Of a stretch of 64,000 nt of DNA, positions 41,264 to 50,566 are shown piece after piece; the stretch's first letter is position 1, and each line of letters opens with the position of its first letter. Position numbers and translations under genes: made by a program. Source of the stretch: Paenibacillus sp. FSL H8-0548 (GTDB lineage Bacteria > Bacillota > Bacilli > Paenibacillales > Paenibacillaceae); assembly GCF_038630985.1 (NCBI RefSeq), contig NZ_CP152049.1:6687501-6751500 (forward strand), read 5' to 3'. Under the pieces are notes generated by a model. That model saw only the letters and a program-made list of their open reading frames with translations, was not told the DNA's origin and did not search any database.

Positions 41264-41311
41264 TCATCTCCTCCGTTGTTGCATAGCATCCATCGCTAAC
41301 AGCTATCACCA

Positions 41312-41388
41312 GCCGCAGCGGCAATGGCTCGTTTCGCGTTGAAAGATAAGAATGTATAAGTATGCTAACTTATACATTCTTATCTTTT
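41312..41388 (+). repeat. Dispersed palindromic repeat, copy C
   Basis: The best copy. CCGCAGCGGCAATGGCTCG and TTTCGCGTTG are followed by a perfect 20-bp inverted repeat AAAGATAAGAATGTATAAGT (41342-41361) with loop ATGCTA and its complement to 41387. It lies between ybxB and the rplL terminator hairpin. Confidence 0.75.
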
Positions 41389-41397
41389 AACATACAA

Positions 41398-41432
41398 CGA
41401 ACCCCTTGAATCCTTACGGTTCAAGGGGCTCG
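41398..41432 (-). terminator. Hairpin after rplL
   Basis: CGAGCCCCTTGAA pairs with TTCAAGGGGTTCG. The following minus-strand sequence TTGTATG has few T residues, so readthrough into ybxB is likely. Confidence 0.55.
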
Positions 41433-41484
41433 TCAGCCGATTCAACGTTCAATCGCATGATCAGCTTATTTTGTCAAAGCAATA

Positions 41485-41844
41485 CTATTTAACTTCTACG
41501 GAAGCGCCAGCTTCGGAAAGCTTAGCTGCAACTGCTTCTGCATCTTCTTTAGAAACTTTTTCTTTAACAGCTTTAGGAGCGCTGTCAACCAAGTCTTTCG
41601 CTTCTTTCAGGCCAAGACCTGTAATTTCGCGAACAACTTTGATTACGTTGATTTTCGATGCGCCAGCACCGTTAAGAATTACGTCGAATTCAGTTTGCTC
41701 AGCTGCAACAGCTGCGCCAGCACCTGCTGCTGCTACTGGAGCTGCTGCAGTTACGCCGAATTCTTCTTCAATTGCTTTAACAAGATCGTTCAGTTCAAGA
41801 ACGTTCATTACTTTAATCGCTTCTAAGATTTGATCTTTAGACAT
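41485..41844 (-). CDS. rplL: Ribosomal protein L7/L12
   Basis: L7/L12 forms the mobile stalk that recruits GTPase factors. The 119-residue protein has an N-terminal dimerisation domain ([20 protein letters not shown]), an Ala-rich hinge (about residues 33-50) and the C-terminal factor-binding domain ([20 protein letters not shown]). CCGGAGGTATAATC precedes the ATG. It lies 86 bp after rplJ and shares its leader. Confidence 0.97.
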   Translation of the reverse strand: MSKDQILEAIKVMNVLELNDLVKAIEEEFGVTAAAPVAAAGAGAAVAAEQTEFDVILNGAGASKINVIKVVREITGLGLKEAKDLVDSAPKAVKEKVSKEDAEAVAAKLSEAGASVEVK

Positions 41845-41930
41845 GATTATACCTCCGGGAATATGGTTTATTTTTTTTGGTTTATCACACAGCCAACTTT
41901 CGTCGGCTTAACGCTGTAGCTAGTTGAATA

Positions 41931-42434
41931 TTAAGCTTGTGCTTCTTGTTTCTCGCCGACTGCTTTAACCGCAAGCGCGAAGTTGCGCATTGGAGCTTGC
42001 AATACGCTGAGTAGCATAGAAAGCAAACCTTCGCGGGACGGAAGTTCCGCAAGAGCTTTGATTTCTTCTTCTGATACGACTTTACCTTCAACAATGCCGC
42101 CTTTAAGTTTCAAAGCTTCATTTTTCTTAGCGAAATCGTTCAAAATTTTTGCTGGAGCAATAGCGTCTTCTGTACCGAATGCAATGGCTGTAGGACCTGT
42201 AAGAATATTGTTCAATTCTACATAATCCGTACCTTCAGTTGCACGACGAACGAGCGAGTTTTTAAGAACTTGGAATTCGATCCCTGCTTCACGAAGTTGT
42301 TTCCGAAGTTCAGTTACTTGCGCAACGTTCAATCCACGATAATCAGCTACTACTGTGCTGGAGCTAGCAGCGATCTTTGCCGCGATTACGGCAACTGCCT
42401 CTTGTTTCTCTTGGATGATATTTGCGTTAGCCAA
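41931..42434 (-). CDS. rplJ: Ribosomal protein L10
   Basis: L10 anchors the L7/L12 stalk and represses its own operon by binding the leader. The 167-residue protein contains [30 protein letters not shown] and a C-terminal helix for L7/L12 binding. The TTG at 42434 ([11 protein letters not shown]) has GGGAGGTG seven bases upstream; a GTG at 42443 lies within that site and is unlikely. It follows the L10 leader and attenuator. Confidence 0.95.
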   Translation of the reverse strand: MANANIIQEKQEAVAVIAAKIAASSSTVVADYRGLNVAQVTELRKQLREAGIEFQVLKNSLVRRATEGTDYVELNNILTGPTAIAFGTEDAIAPAKILNDFAKKNEALKLKGGIVEGKVVSEEEIKALAELPSREGLLSMLLSVLQAPMRNFALAVKAVGEKQEAQA

Positions 42435-42502
42435 ACTGTACACCTCCCGTAATAGTATACATTCCGTTAATTACGACGGGCTTTCCACGCCTCGATGCAT
42501 GA

Positions 42503-42645
42503 GAAAGGCCTTCGCAGAGACTGCGAAGGCCATGATGTCGTTATCGCGCATCAATCCGAAAGGATCGAATATTGCTTACAAACGTTTTATCATAACACCT
42601 CGGTAGGAAATTAAGCCTAATGGCACCTACTGTCTACGGTATGCG
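42503..42645 (-). ncRNA. L10 leader with transcription attenuator
   Basis: On the minus strand GTAGACAGTAGGTG and TTAATTTCCTACCGAGGT match the conserved core of the Firmicutes L10 leader. An 11-bp terminator stem GGCCTTCGCAG/CTGCGAAGGCC (42507-42531) with TTTCTC follows. L10-L12 binding is known to favour termination in relatives. Confidence 0.85.
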
Positions 42646-42669
42646 TATTCGAATTTAGTTCCGTTCTTC

Positions 42670-43362
42670 TTAGCGATATACCGCTGTGGAAACACGAGCG
42701 CCAGGGCCCATTGTCGAAGAAACGGCGATGTTTTTCAGGTAAATACCTTTTGCTGCTGCTGGCTTAGCGCGGTTAAGCGCGTCGATCAATGCTTTGAGGT
42801 TCTCGTTGAGTTTCTCAGCATCAAAAGATACTTTACCGATAGGAGCATGGATTTGACCTGCTTTATCAAGACGGTATTCAATCTTACCGGCTTTAATTTC
42901 TTGAACGGCTTTAGCAACGTCAAACGTTACTGTTCCTGCTTTAGGGTTAGGCATCAAACCTTTACCACCGAGGATACGTCCAAGTTTACCAACTTCAGCC
43001 ATCATGTCCGGCGTTGCTACGCAAACGTCGAATTCGAACCAGCCTTGTTGGATTTTGTTGATCATATCTGCATCGCCAACAAAGTCAGCACCCGCAGCTT
43101 CCGCTTCTTTCACTTTTTCGCCTTTTGCGAAAACGAGAACGCGTTTTGTTTTACCTGTACCGTGTGGCAGTACAACTACACCACGAACAGCTTGATCTTG
43201 TTTACGCGGGTCTACACCCAAACGTACTGCTACTTCAACGGATTCGTCAAATTTAGCTGTAGCTGCCTTTTTCACAAGCTCGATCGCTTCTGAAGGCTCG
43301 TAAGTTGCTTCGCTGTCAATAAGCTTAGCAGCTTCTAAATATTTTTTACCTTGTTTAGCCAT
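42670..43362 (-). CDS. rplA: Ribosomal protein L1
   Basis: L1 forms the mobile stalk at the E site. The 230-residue protein starts [20 protein letters not shown] and has [35 protein letters not shown] and the closing [15 protein letters not shown] [33 protein letters not shown] precedes the ATG. Two further GGAGGA motifs lie in the 100-bp gap after rplK. The L10 leader begins just after its stop. Confidence 0.97.
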   Translation of the reverse strand: MAKQGKKYLEAAKLIDSEATYEPSEAIELVKKAATAKFDESVEVAVRLGVDPRKQDQAVRGVVVLPHGTGKTKRVLVFAKGEKVKEAEAAGADFVGDADMINKIQQGWFEFDVCVATPDMMAEVGKLGRILGGKGLMPNPKAGTVTFDVAKAVQEIKAGKIEYRLDKAGQIHAPIGKVSFDAEKLNENLKALIDALNRAKPAAAKGIYLKNIAVSSTMGPGARVSTAVYR

Positions 43363-43462
43363 TGTAATTTCCTCCTTATGTGGTTGTAGCGGAAAATCCT
43401 CCTAAGGATGATCCTCCCACTCGCGAAAGCCGAAGCCTCGCAAAGCAAGCTACCTCGCGGTA

Positions 43463-43888
43463 TTAGTCAACAATAGTTACGCCCATGCTGCGAGCAGTAC
43501 CTTCAACCATACGCATTGCTGCTTCAACTGAAGCTGCGTTTAGATCGGGCATTTTTTGCTCAGCGATTTCGCGAACTTTGTCACGTTTTACAGTAGCGAC
43601 CTTTTTCTTGTTAGGCTCGCCTGAACCCTTTTCAATTCCAGCTGCAACGCGTAGCAATACTGCTGCCGGCGGCGTTTTAGTTTCGAATGTAAAGGAACGG
43701 TCTTCGAATACTGTAATAACGACTGGAATAATCAAGCCTGCTTGATCTGCTGTACGAGCGTTAAACTCTTTACAAAACGCCATAATGTTAACGCCTGCTT
43801 GACCTAGTGCTGGACCGATCGGCGGCGCTGGGTTTGCTTTACCAGCAGGAACTTGCAATTTGACCAATTTGATGACCTTTTTTGCCAT
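43463..43888 (-). CDS. rplK: Ribosomal protein L11
   Basis: L11 forms the GTPase-associated centre and is the target of thiopeptides. The 141-residue protein reads [20 protein letters not shown] and has the Pro-rich linker [20 protein letters not shown] and the C-terminal [13 protein letters not shown]. The ATG at 43888 has GGAGGTG eight bases upstream. The three extra upstream codons are not used. Confidence 0.97.
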   Translation of the reverse strand: MAKKVIKLVKLQVPAGKANPAPPIGPALGQAGVNIMAFCKEFNARTADQAGLIIPVVITVFEDRSFTFETKTPPAAVLLRVAAGIEKGSGEPNKKKVATVKRDKVREIAEQKMPDLNAASVEAAMRMVEGTARSMGVTIVD

Positions 43889-43970
43889 GCCTGACACACC
43901 TCCTAACCCTTTATTCCATGCGTAAGCAACATTTACTTCTCAAAGAAGCAATGTCACTTCGCTCCAAATC

Positions 43971-43993
43971 CCCACCCATTCATTCCGGGTGGG
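43971..43993 (-). other. GC-rich hairpin between nusG and rplK
   Basis: CCCACCC and GGGTGGG flank a 9-base loop. There is no T run, so it is more likely leader structure or a pause element for rplK than a terminator. Confidence 0.35.
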
Positions 43994-44008
43994 TACGGGA
44001 ACCAGATA

Positions 44009-44542
44009 TTATATCTTTTCCACTTGAGTGTAATCCAGCTCTAGCGGGGTCTCCCTGCCAAACATGTTAACATGAACTTTCAACTTCGCTTTGTCCAATA
44101 AAATTTCTTCCACTGTACCGACAAAATCTGCGAAAGGACCTACTTTAACGCGTACGGTTTCCTTCAGATCGAACTCGATTTTCGGTTTCGGCTCATCCAT
44201 GCCCATGTGCTTGAGTATTTGCTCAACCTCATGAGGCAATAGAGGAATCGGTTTTGAACCGGCACCTGTTGATCCTACAAATCCAGTTACGCCAGGCGTA
44301 TTACGAACAACGTACCATGAATCATCGGTTTGAACCATTTCCACAAGAACATATCCGGGATAGACTTTACGTTGGACGGTTTTTTTCTTGCCATCCTTCT
44401 CTACCACTTCTTCTTCCATAGGAACGAGCACGCGGAAGATCTTATCTTCCATGCCCATTGATTCAACACGGCGCTCCAAATTGGCTTTCACCTTGTTCTC
44501 ATAGCCTGAATAGGTATGCACGACGTACCATCTTTTTTCCAT
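44009..44542 (-). CDS. nusG: Transcription factor NusG
   Basis: NusG binds RNA polymerase to affect pausing and couples it to ribosomes via S10. The 177-residue protein has the NGN domain (MEKRWYVVHTYSGYENKVKA to VRNTPGVTGFVGSTG) and the C-terminal KOW domain (VKVGPFADFVGTVEEILLDK). The ATG at 44542 is preferred over an adjacent GTG at 44545 because GGTGG lies seven bases before it. It follows secE and precedes rplK, the standard order. Confidence 0.97.
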   Translation of the reverse strand: MEKRWYVVHTYSGYENKVKANLERRVESMGMEDKIFRVLVPMEEEVVEKDGKKKTVQRKVYPGYVLVEMVQTDDSWYVVRNTPGVTGFVGSTGAGSKPIPLLPHEVEQILKHMGMDEPKPKIEFDLKETVRVKVGPFADFVGTVEEILLDKAKLKVHVNMFGRETPLELDYTQVEKI

Positions 44543-44566
44543 CACAAATCCACCTTTGGACCCTTC

Positions 44567-44776
44567 TTAAACAATGAGTTCAACCAGAGACGAGATCCCG
44601 ATGTCAAGAAGCCAGAAATAAATCGTTACAAGCGTGATCGTAAGCAAAACTACGATTGAATAGCTTGTCAACTCTTTACGACTTGGCCAGCGAACCTTCT
44701 TAAGCTCCGCCCAGCTGTCGGCAAAAAAACTAAACGTTGTCCCAAAGCTTTGCTTTAGTTTAGCCAAAAATGCCAC
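44567..44776 (-). CDS. secE: Protein translocase subunit SecE
   Basis: SecE clamps SecY in the translocon. The 69-residue single-spanning form has the amphipathic conserved region SWAELKKVRWPSRKELTSYS followed by one membrane segment (about residues 42-62). The start is a GTG at 44776 (MAFLAKLKQSF) with GGAGGT six bases upstream. It lies between rpmG and nusG. Confidence 0.94.
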   Translation of the reverse strand: MAFLAKLKQSFGTTFSFFADSWAELKKVRWPSRKELTSYSIVVLLTITLVTIYFWLLDIGISSLVELIV

Positions 44777-44794
44777 GTTCACACCTCCATTTGA

Positions 44795-44944
44795 CTATCT
44801 CGTCTCGCGATGAGGAGTCTGCTCGTTACAGAACTTGCAAAACTTCTTCAACTCGATGCGGTCGGGGTGATTGCGTTTGTTCTTGCTGCTCGCATAGTTT
44901 CTCTGTTTGCAGTTTGTGCATGCCAACGTGATAATTACCCGCAT
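44795..44944 (-). CDS. rpmG: Ribosomal protein L33, zinc-binding form
   Basis: The 49-codon frame reads [20 protein letters not shown] and ends [15 protein letters not shown]. The CTNC and CKFC pairs show the zinc-binding C+ form of L33. GGAGGTGTAATTCA precedes the ATG. Bacillales carry an rpmG copy in front of secE, as here. It is the first gene of the rpmG-secE-nusG transcript. Confidence 0.93.
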   Translation of the reverse strand: MRVIITLACTNCKQRNYASSKNKRNHPDRIELKKFCKFCNEQTPHRETR

Positions 44945-45056
44945 TGAATTACACCTCCCGAACTGCTACAAAATACGAATCATGAAGCTCTATATGAAAG
45001 TTCATTGATTCCGACGCCAATACGAAAAAAAACCTCGAATTTAGGCCTACCTAAAC

Positions 45057-45085
45057 ACTTTATCATACCGTAATTTTGATGTCAA
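45057..45085 (-). promoter_or_regulatory. Sigma-A promoter of rpmG-secE-nusG
   Basis: On the minus strand TTGACA, 17 bases, TAAAGT. Just downstream a small TTTAGG-TAGG-CCTAAA hairpin and an eight-T run (about 45026-45055) could act as a weak attenuator. Confidence 0.6.
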
Positions 45086-45183
45086 CGTAAAAGATAGCTG
45101 TGCGGCCTACGAATAATTGGTAACTACCTTGACATCAGGCTCGTTTCTATCAGTATACTCTACTTCAAGCCATTTAAAACAAT

Positions 45184-45228
45184 TAAGACTATCTCTCATC
45201 TAGAAACCGCCAGATGGAAGACAGTCTT
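45184..45228 (-). terminator. Terminator after sigH
   Basis: Minus-strand AAGACTGTCTTCCATCT pairs imperfectly with AGATGAGAGATAGTCTT, followed by AATTGTTTT. It closes the sigH transcript 30 bp after the stop. Confidence 0.65.
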
Positions 45229-45257
45229 CACCTTGAACGATATACAAATCATTGTGT

Positions 45258-45908
45258 TTAACCGCTTATGTCTCTGACTTCCAAGTAACGTTCAAGCTTA
45301 CGCTTTACGCGCTGAAGAGCATTATCAATCGATTTGACGTGACGATCCAAGTCAACCGCGATTTCCTGATACGATCTTCCGTCCAAATAAAGCATTAATA
45401 CCTTACGCTCAAGGTCGCTTAATATTTCAGACATCTTATCTTCCAGGCCTATAAACTCTTCTTGGTTTATGATTAATTCTTCAGGATTAGAAACTCGCGT
45501 GCCGCAAATAACATCGAGCAGCGTACGATCCGAGTCTTCATCATAAATGGGCTTATCGAGTGATACGTAGGAATTAAGCGGGATATGCTTCTGACGCGTG
45601 GCTGTTTTGATGGCGGTAATAATTTGTCTGGTTATACACAATTCCGCAAAGGCTTTAAAGCTTGCAAGCTTATCACCTTTAAAATCACGAATTGCCTTAT
45701 AAAGACCAATCATACCCTCCTGTACGATATCTTCCCGATCCGCACCGATAAGAAAATACGAGCGCGCTTTGGCTCTCACAAAGTTCCTATACTTATTTAT
45801 CAAATATTCCAACGCTATGCTGTCGCCATTGCGGACCGCTTCTACGATATCCTCGTCCGTACTGCTGTCATACTCAAGCGTACTCCATTCTTTGAGGTCG
45901 ATACTCAC
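45258..45908 (-). CDS. sigH: RNA polymerase sigma-H factor
   Basis: Sigma-H directs early-stationary-phase, competence and sporulation genes. The 216-residue protein has sigma region 2 (YRNFVRAKARSYFLIGADRE, DIVQEGMIGLYKAIRDF, residues about 40-75) and region 4 (LDGRSYQEIAVDLDRHVKSI, about 175-195). The start is GTG after GGAGGGATAGTTC. It has a promoter of its own at 46.07-46.10 kb and a 150-nt leader that includes repeat copy D, which may influence its expression. Confidence 0.95.
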   Translation of the reverse strand: MSIDLKEWSTLEYDSSTDEDIVEAVRNGDSIALEYLINKYRNFVRAKARSYFLIGADREDIVQEGMIGLYKAIRDFKGDKLASFKAFAELCITRQIITAIKTATRQKHIPLNSYVSLDKPIYDEDSDRTLLDVICGTRVSNPEELIINQEEFIGLEDKMSEILSDLERKVLMLYLDGRSYQEIAVDLDRHVKSIDNALQRVKRKLERYLEVRDISG

Positions 45909-46004
45909 GAACTATCCCTCCGGCCTGCAAGGCGTACATCGCTAGATTCATATTCACGCTAACCGATCTAGCTTTATCCATAAGTATGAATTAAGCAGTG
46001 GTCA

Positions 46005-46056
46005 ACGCCGAAAGATAAGAATGTATACCAAGCAAAATCCACTCGTTCTTATCGCT
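46005..46056 (+). repeat. Dispersed palindromic repeat, copy D (partial)
   Basis: GAAAGATAAGAATGTATA is identical to the left arm of copy C over 18 bases, but the right arm TTCTTATC pairs over only about 8-11 bases and the GC-rich part is not clear. It lies inside the sigH leader. Confidence 0.5.
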
Positions 46057-46068
46057 AATATTAGAGCT

Positions 46069-46098
46069 AGTATACATTATGTAACCTTACACCGTCAA
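46069..46098 (-). promoter_or_regulatory. Sigma-A-like promoter of sigH
   Basis: On the minus strand TTGACG, 18 bases, TATACT, about 160 bases before the sigH GTG start. Confidence 0.65.
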
Positions 46099-46194
46099 CC
46101 AATCAGACTTCCAAATATAATCTATTAATTAGCATTTTTGTAACCTTGTGGATCAATGAACCTTTTCTTATCATCCTTATTCATCTAATTTCTT

Positions 46195-46719
46195 TTATTT
46201 CTCACCGCGTCGAAGCTTTTCCAGCTTGCTGCGAATCTCAAGGCTCACGATACCGTCTACCGAATTGCGTGTTCCGGGCTTATCCTCACGGAGCGATTGT
46301 TTAATATTTTTTTTGTTTTGCTCGATATCAATAAGCAGCTCGCGAGCGGATACACGCAGCGCTCCTTTGCCAAAAGCCACATGCTGCTCTACTAAATCGG
46401 ACGTAGCAACATAAATGTTCCTTCGTCTCACAAATAGTTCTGAGCAAAGACGCTCGATACATTCATCAGCCGTTTCTTTCTCTTTTGTATAGACGATCGT
46501 TAGCTTGTGCTTGCGATATGTGGCTCCTATCCCAGGTACCTGATGCGCGTCGAACACCACATAAACCTGCATGCCGGTGAAGCCTTGATAATCCGCAAGC
46601 ATGCCAAGCAGATTATCACGAGCCTCCTCAAGGTCATATTCCTTCAGTTTCTCAAGCACCGGCCAAGCCCCAATCATGTTATACCCGTCGACTAACAAAA
46701 TATCGTCGCGCCGGTTCAT
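46195..46719 (-). CDS. rae1: Ribosome-dependent mRNA endonuclease Rae1 (YacP, NYN domain)
   Basis: Rae1 cleaves mRNA in the ribosomal A site in Bacillus subtilis. The 174-residue protein has a PIN-like NYN fold: LLVDGYNMIGAWP with the first Asp (about residues 8-20), YVVFDAHQV, KEKETADECIERL and YVATSDLVEQ with later acidic residues. It lies three bases after rlmB with the rlmB end (CGGAGT) serving as ribosome binding site, so it is coupled to the cysE-rlmB operon. Confidence 0.88.
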   Translation of the reverse strand: MNRRDDILLVDGYNMIGAWPVLEKLKEYDLEEARDNLLGMLADYQGFTGMQVYVVFDAHQVPGIGATYRKHKLTIVYTKEKETADECIERLCSELFVRRRNIYVATSDLVEQHVAFGKGALRVSARELLIDIEQNKKNIKQSLREDKPGTRNSVDGIVSLEIRSKLEKLRRGEK

Positions 46720-46722
46720 GAT

Positions 46723-47478
46723 CTAAGTACTCCGGCGCTGTCGAACGACCTCATACATCAGAACACCAGCTGCAACAGATGCATTCAACGAATTCAATTG
46801 GCCAAGCATCGGCAGCTTAACGAGGAAATCACATTTTTCCTTAATTAGTCTTCCCATTCCTTTGCTCTCATTGCCAATGACAACAACCAGCGGCATATCA
46901 AACTTCATCTTGTATACGTCCTGCGAAGCTGCCAGGTCAGTTCCCGCTACCCATACTCCCGCTTCCTTCAACCTATCAATGGTCTGAGCCAAGTTCGTTA
47001 CACGAGCGACAGGCACATGCTCGGCGGCGCCTGCAGACGTTTTTAGGACAGTAGCCGTCAAGGATGCCGAGCGGCGCTTAGGAATAATAACGCCATGTAC
47101 ACCCGTACACTCTGCTGTCCTCAGAATGGAGCCGAGATTATGCGGGTCTTCAATCTCATCCAGAAGCAATATAAATGGAACTTCATCCCTCTGCTTCGCA
47201 CGCTCAAGAATCTCCTCTACCTCCACATAAGCAAAGGCGGCAGCTTGTGCGACAACGCCTTGATGAGTTACGCCCGGTGTTAAGCTATCAAGCTTCCGTT
47301 TGTCGACAAACTGAACAACGATTCCAAACTTTTTAGCTTCAGCAACGATCGGCTGCGTTAATGTTTTCTGCGCACCGTCGGCAATCCATATTTTATTAAT
47401 TTCACGACCCGAGCGCAGCGCCTCAAGTACAGGGTGCTTACCGGCAATCATTTCGTCCTGGATAATTTCTTCAGTCAT
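46723..47478 (-). CDS. rlmB: 23S rRNA (guanosine-2'-O-)-methyltransferase RlmB
   Basis: RlmB (SpoU/TrmH family) methylates a 23S rRNA guanosine. The 251-residue protein has an N-terminal L30e-like substrate domain (AGKHPVLEALRSGREINKI) and a trefoil-knot SPOUT domain with LLDEIEDPHNLGSILRTAEC, VIGNESKGMGRLI and QLNSLNASVAAGVLMYEV. The ATG at 47478 has GAGGAGGG upstream. The longer frame to 47514 is not supported. Confidence 0.92.
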   Translation of the reverse strand: MTEEIIQDEMIAGKHPVLEALRSGREINKIWIADGAQKTLTQPIVAEAKKFGIVVQFVDKRKLDSLTPGVTHQGVVAQAAAFAYVEVEEILERAKQRDEVPFILLLDEIEDPHNLGSILRTAECTGVHGVIIPKRRSASLTATVLKTSAGAAEHVPVARVTNLAQTIDRLKEAGVWVAGTDLAASQDVYKMKFDMPLVVVIGNESKGMGRLIKEKCDFLVKLPMLGQLNSLNASVAAGVLMYEVVRQRRST

Positions 47479-47526
47479 CGGTATCCCTCCTCGTATCTTC
47501 TTATTGTTTTTCACGGTTGCTGCTGT

Positions 47527-47955
47527 TTATTGTTTCTCTGGATCTCCAATTGCAATCGCGATCAATTCATTCAGCCTAGTTATACGGCCTTCATAATATA
47601 GATAACCAACTAAGCTCTCCAAAGCTGTAGCGAGACGATAGTCAGCAAGATCAGCATTTTTGGGCGGTGTGCCCGACTTTGCATTTCGACCGCGGCGGAC
47701 AATATCCGCCTCTTCCTCAGTCAGATGCGGCTGCCAGCGATCCAATATTTTTTTCTGTCCCTTTGCGGATACAAACTTGGTTGCTTCCCGATGAATATGA
47801 TGCGATTTCTGGTTCGGGAGCGAAATTAAATATTGTCTGATAAGCAGCTCGAAGACCGCATCTCCTACATAAGCGAGAATAATTGGATTCATTAGCTGCG
47901 GTTTTTTGGATGGGGGATGAAATAGCAGCATGTTTGTTGCATTATCCCCGCTCAT
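47527..47955 (-). CDS. mrnC: Mini-ribonuclease III
   Basis: Mini-III matures 23S rRNA ends. It has an RNase III catalytic domain without the dsRNA-binding domain, here 142 residues. Key parts are NPIILAYVGDAVFELLIRQY (catalytic Asp in GDA) and NADLADYRLATALESLVGYL with the acidic partners. The ATG at 47955 overlaps the cysS stop (ATGA), which suggests coupling; an upstream TTG at 47967 is possible. It lies between cysS and rlmB. Confidence 0.92.
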   Translation of the reverse strand: MSGDNATNMLLFHPPSKKPQLMNPIILAYVGDAVFELLIRQYLISLPNQKSHHIHREATKFVSAKGQKKILDRWQPHLTEEEADIVRRGRNAKSGTPPKNADLADYRLATALESLVGYLYYEGRITRLNELIAIAIGDPEKQ

Positions 47956-49394
47956 TTGCGCCGCCAACGGATACCTTGCGGAGTATCCTCGAGTATAATA
48001 TTTTTCTCAGTCAGCAGTATGCGTATTTCATCAGCTCTCGCCCAGTTCTTGGCAAGACGGGCTTCTGTCCGCTCGATGATCAGCTGTTCAATGTCCTCGT
48101 CAAGCAGCTCTGCGTCCGCCTCTTGCTGAGGGAGCAGTCCAAGCACAGCATCCATTCGTTCCAGCAACACTAACAGCGCTTGGATTGCCTTGGATGAAGC
48201 ATCCGCTCGATTCAAATATTGATTCGCCTCTCCCACTAAATCAAATATAGAGGTGATGGCGTCAGGCGTATTGAAATCATCACTCATTTTGGCATGGAAT
48301 TGTTCATGTATTAACTTAAGCTTGGCATCTAGAGCATCATCTCCAGATGGAACTAGTCCATTAACTGTAGCTGCCGCTTGAAGCGACTCTTCTTTAAACG
48401 CTGACAGTCTATGCTTAAGATTCGCTGCGCAGTTGGCAATCCGCTCCACGCTATTCTCCGCTTGCGATACCGTATCATCGCTAAAATTGAGCGGACTGCG
48501 ATAGTGAGTGGATAGCATAAAATAACGAATTGCATGTGGTTTTACCCGCTTCACCAGTTCATGGACTGTAATGCCATTGCCGAGTGATTTGGACATTTTT
48601 TCATTGTTAATGTGGATATAACCGTTATGCATCCAGTAGTTGGAGAGCGGCTTGCCTGTCAACGCCTCTGATTGTGCGCACTCACACTCATGATGCGGGA
48701 ATTGAAGGTCATGTCCGCCGCCATGAATATCCAGCGTATCGCCAAGATACTCACGAGCCATTGCTGAGCATTCAATATGCCAGCCTGGACGTCCGGCGCC
48801 GAATGGGCTATCCCATTTGATCTCTCCTGGCTTAGCGCCTTTCCAAAGCACGAAATCCTGCTGGTTCTCCTTGCGGTCGCCAATTTCAACCCGGATGCCG
48901 AACTGAAGCTCATCAATATTTTGATGGGACAGCTTACCATAATCCGCGAATGCAGCTGTGCGATAATATACATCGCCTTCGCTCATATAGGCATAGCCTT
49001 TGTCTATCAACCCTTGTATAAACGTAATGATCTGAGGAATATGCTCAGTTACACGCGGATTAAGTGTAGCCCTATGAACGCCTAAAGATTCAATATCTGC
49101 ATAAAATGCTGCAATAAACGTCTCCGCTACTTCCGGAACAGTCGTACCCAGCTGCTCCGCTTTACGAATAAGCTTATCGTCAACGTCTGTAAAATTCACA
49201 ACGTACTGCACTTCATTTCCGATATCCTCCAAATAACGACGAGCTACATCAAAGAAAATAACGGGTCTTGCATTACCAATATGGATATAATCGTAAACGG
49301 TTGGACCGCAAACATACATTTTGACTTTCCCAGGCTCTTGCGGCACAAAGGTCTCTTTCAGCCGTGATGCCGTGTTATAAATCGTTACTGTCAT
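47952..49394 (-). CDS. cysS: Cysteinyl-tRNA synthetase
   Basis: CysS charges tRNA-Cys. The 480-residue class I enzyme has the HIGH-type motif [11 protein letters not shown] (about residues 33-43), zinc-binding residues including [20 protein letters not shown] (about 273) and an anticodon-binding C-terminus. The ATG at 49394 overlaps the cysE stop (ATGA) and is preceded by GGAGGAGACATAAG. The frame stays open upstream over cysE, but that part is not conserved. Confidence 0.96.
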   Translation of the reverse strand: MTVTIYNTASRLKETFVPQEPGKVKMYVCGPTVYDYIHIGNARPVIFFDVARRYLEDIGNEVQYVVNFTDVDDKLIRKAEQLGTTVPEVAETFIAAFYADIESLGVHRATLNPRVTEHIPQIITFIQGLIDKGYAYMSEGDVYYRTAAFADYGKLSHQNIDELQFGIRVEIGDRKENQQDFVLWKGAKPGEIKWDSPFGAGRPGWHIECSAMAREYLGDTLDIHGGGHDLQFPHHECECAQSEALTGKPLSNYWMHNGYIHINNEKMSKSLGNGITVHELVKRVKPHAIRYFMLSTHYRSPLNFSDDTVSQAENSVERIANCAANLKHRLSAFKEESLQAAATVNGLVPSGDDALDAKLKLIHEQFHAKMSDDFNTPDAITSIFDLVGEANQYLNRADASSKAIQALLVLLERMDAVLGLLPQQEADAELLDEDIEQLIIERTEARLAKNWARADEIRILLTEKNIILEDTPQGIRWRRK

Positions 49395-50053
49395 TTTCTT
49401 ATGTCTCCTCCAGCTACAGGTTTCCGAAGCTCCTTTAGTTCGGTTTTCAGCCCATCTATTTCCTTCTGCATCGTACGGAACATTTCTATGACCGGATCTG
49501 GAAGCTGTGTGTGGTCTAATCGATCGCCTACACGCTGTCCATTCCGTTTTACTACGCGTCCGGGATTTCCCACCACCGTACAATTGGCAGGTACCTCTCT
49601 CAGAACGACCGCATTCGACCCAATATTGGAAAATTCGCCAACCTCGAACGAGCCGAGCACCTTAGCACCTGAGCCTATAACGACATTATTGCCAATAGTC
49701 GGATGCCGCTTACCTTTTTCTTTGCCTGTTCCGCCTAGGGTGACACCTTGATAGATGACGACATCATCACCTATTTCGCAGGTTTCCCCTATGACCACTC
49801 CCATACCGTGATCGATAAACAAACGATCTCCGATTGTAGCCCCAGGGTGGATCTCTATCCCTGTCATAAAGCGACTGATCTGCGAGATCACTCGCGCTAT
49901 CGTAAAAAAGCCTTTGCGATATAAGGGATGGGCGATACGATGTGCCCATATGGCGTGTAAACCCGAATAGGTGAAAACAACCTCAAAGCGGCTGCGGGCA
50001 GCCGGATCATTTTCGAAAACCGCCAATATGTCCGATCGGAAATGACGAAACAT
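49391..50053 (-). CDS. cysE: Serine O-acetyltransferase
   Basis: CysE makes O-acetylserine, the precursor of cysteine. The 220-residue short form has a left-handed beta-helix with hexapeptide repeats, [20 protein letters not shown] (about 65-84) and [20 protein letters not shown], and ends in a helical tail. The ATG at 50053 has AAAGGAGC eight bases upstream. A T-box leader directly upstream couples its transcription to the charging of tRNA-Cys, together with cysS. Confidence 0.95.
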   Translation of the reverse strand: MFRHFRSDILAVFENDPAARSRFEVVFTYSGLHAIWAHRIAHPLYRKGFFTIARVISQISRFMTGIEIHPGATIGDRLFIDHGMGVVIGETCEIGDDVVIYQGVTLGGTGKEKGKRHPTIGNNVVIGSGAKVLGSFEVGEFSNIGSNAVVLREVPANCTVVGNPGRVVKRNGQRVGDRLDHTQLPDPVIEMFRTMQKEIDGLKTELKELRKPVAGGDIRK

Positions 50054-50092
50054 AAGCAATGCTCCTTTTTCAAACACTCATAAAATTCAAAT

Positions 50093-50490
50093 AAAAAAGC
50101 CCCCGCAGCATATTATGCTGCAGAGGCGTGTTATCTCGCGGTCCCACTCTGCTCAAACAAAGAAACAGCCTGTGCTGTGTCTTGTTCATCTTAAGGTCTT
50201 TAACGCAGACGTTACGTTGTTGCCTACCCTGCCTAGCCCAATGTACATTCTCAAAAACGATAAAACATGCTCGCTTTATCCTTATGATCGTACATCTCCT
50301 GCTGCAGCAGCTCAGAACAAAGCTCCCAGGTGCATATTTCCGTTCGGCGGACCAGACAACTTGCAGCCCCATTCTGCTTTCCCTTTGTCACATCACATGC
50401 GACGCCGATTCGAATGACGGTTGTCCTCTCTGCGAATCCACAAGCAAACGTACTTCTCCTGTTCATGGCCGTTCAATTCATTCATTTATT
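50093..50490 (-). ncRNA. T-box leader of cysE-cysS (candidate cysteine specifier TGC)
   Basis: The leader contains the T-box bulge AGAGTGGGACCGCGAGATAA (50131-50150) followed by the terminator GCCTCTGCAGCATA...TATGCTGCGGGGGC with TTTTTT (50093-50127). Upstream is the stem I region with GGAGAAGTACG and a candidate specifier TGC (50332-50334). It should terminate unless uncharged tRNA-Cys binds. Confidence 0.88.
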
Positions 50491-50496
50491 AGTCAT

Positions 50497-50525
50497 AGTA
50501 TACCGAATACCCAAAAATGTGACAA
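50497..50525 (-). promoter_or_regulatory. Sigma-A promoter of the cysE T-box operon
   Basis: On the minus strand TTGTCA, 17 bases, TATACT, placed just downstream of the gltX stop. Confidence 0.7.
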
Positions 50526-50566
50526 GGACATTCTGTTCACTCTACTATATTAACCGTTTATCGCTC

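Noticed and set aside
49395..49583. 63-codon N-terminal extension of cysS
   Set aside because: It overlaps cysE in another frame; CysS homologues begin near MTVTIYNT, and GGAGGAG lies directly upstream.
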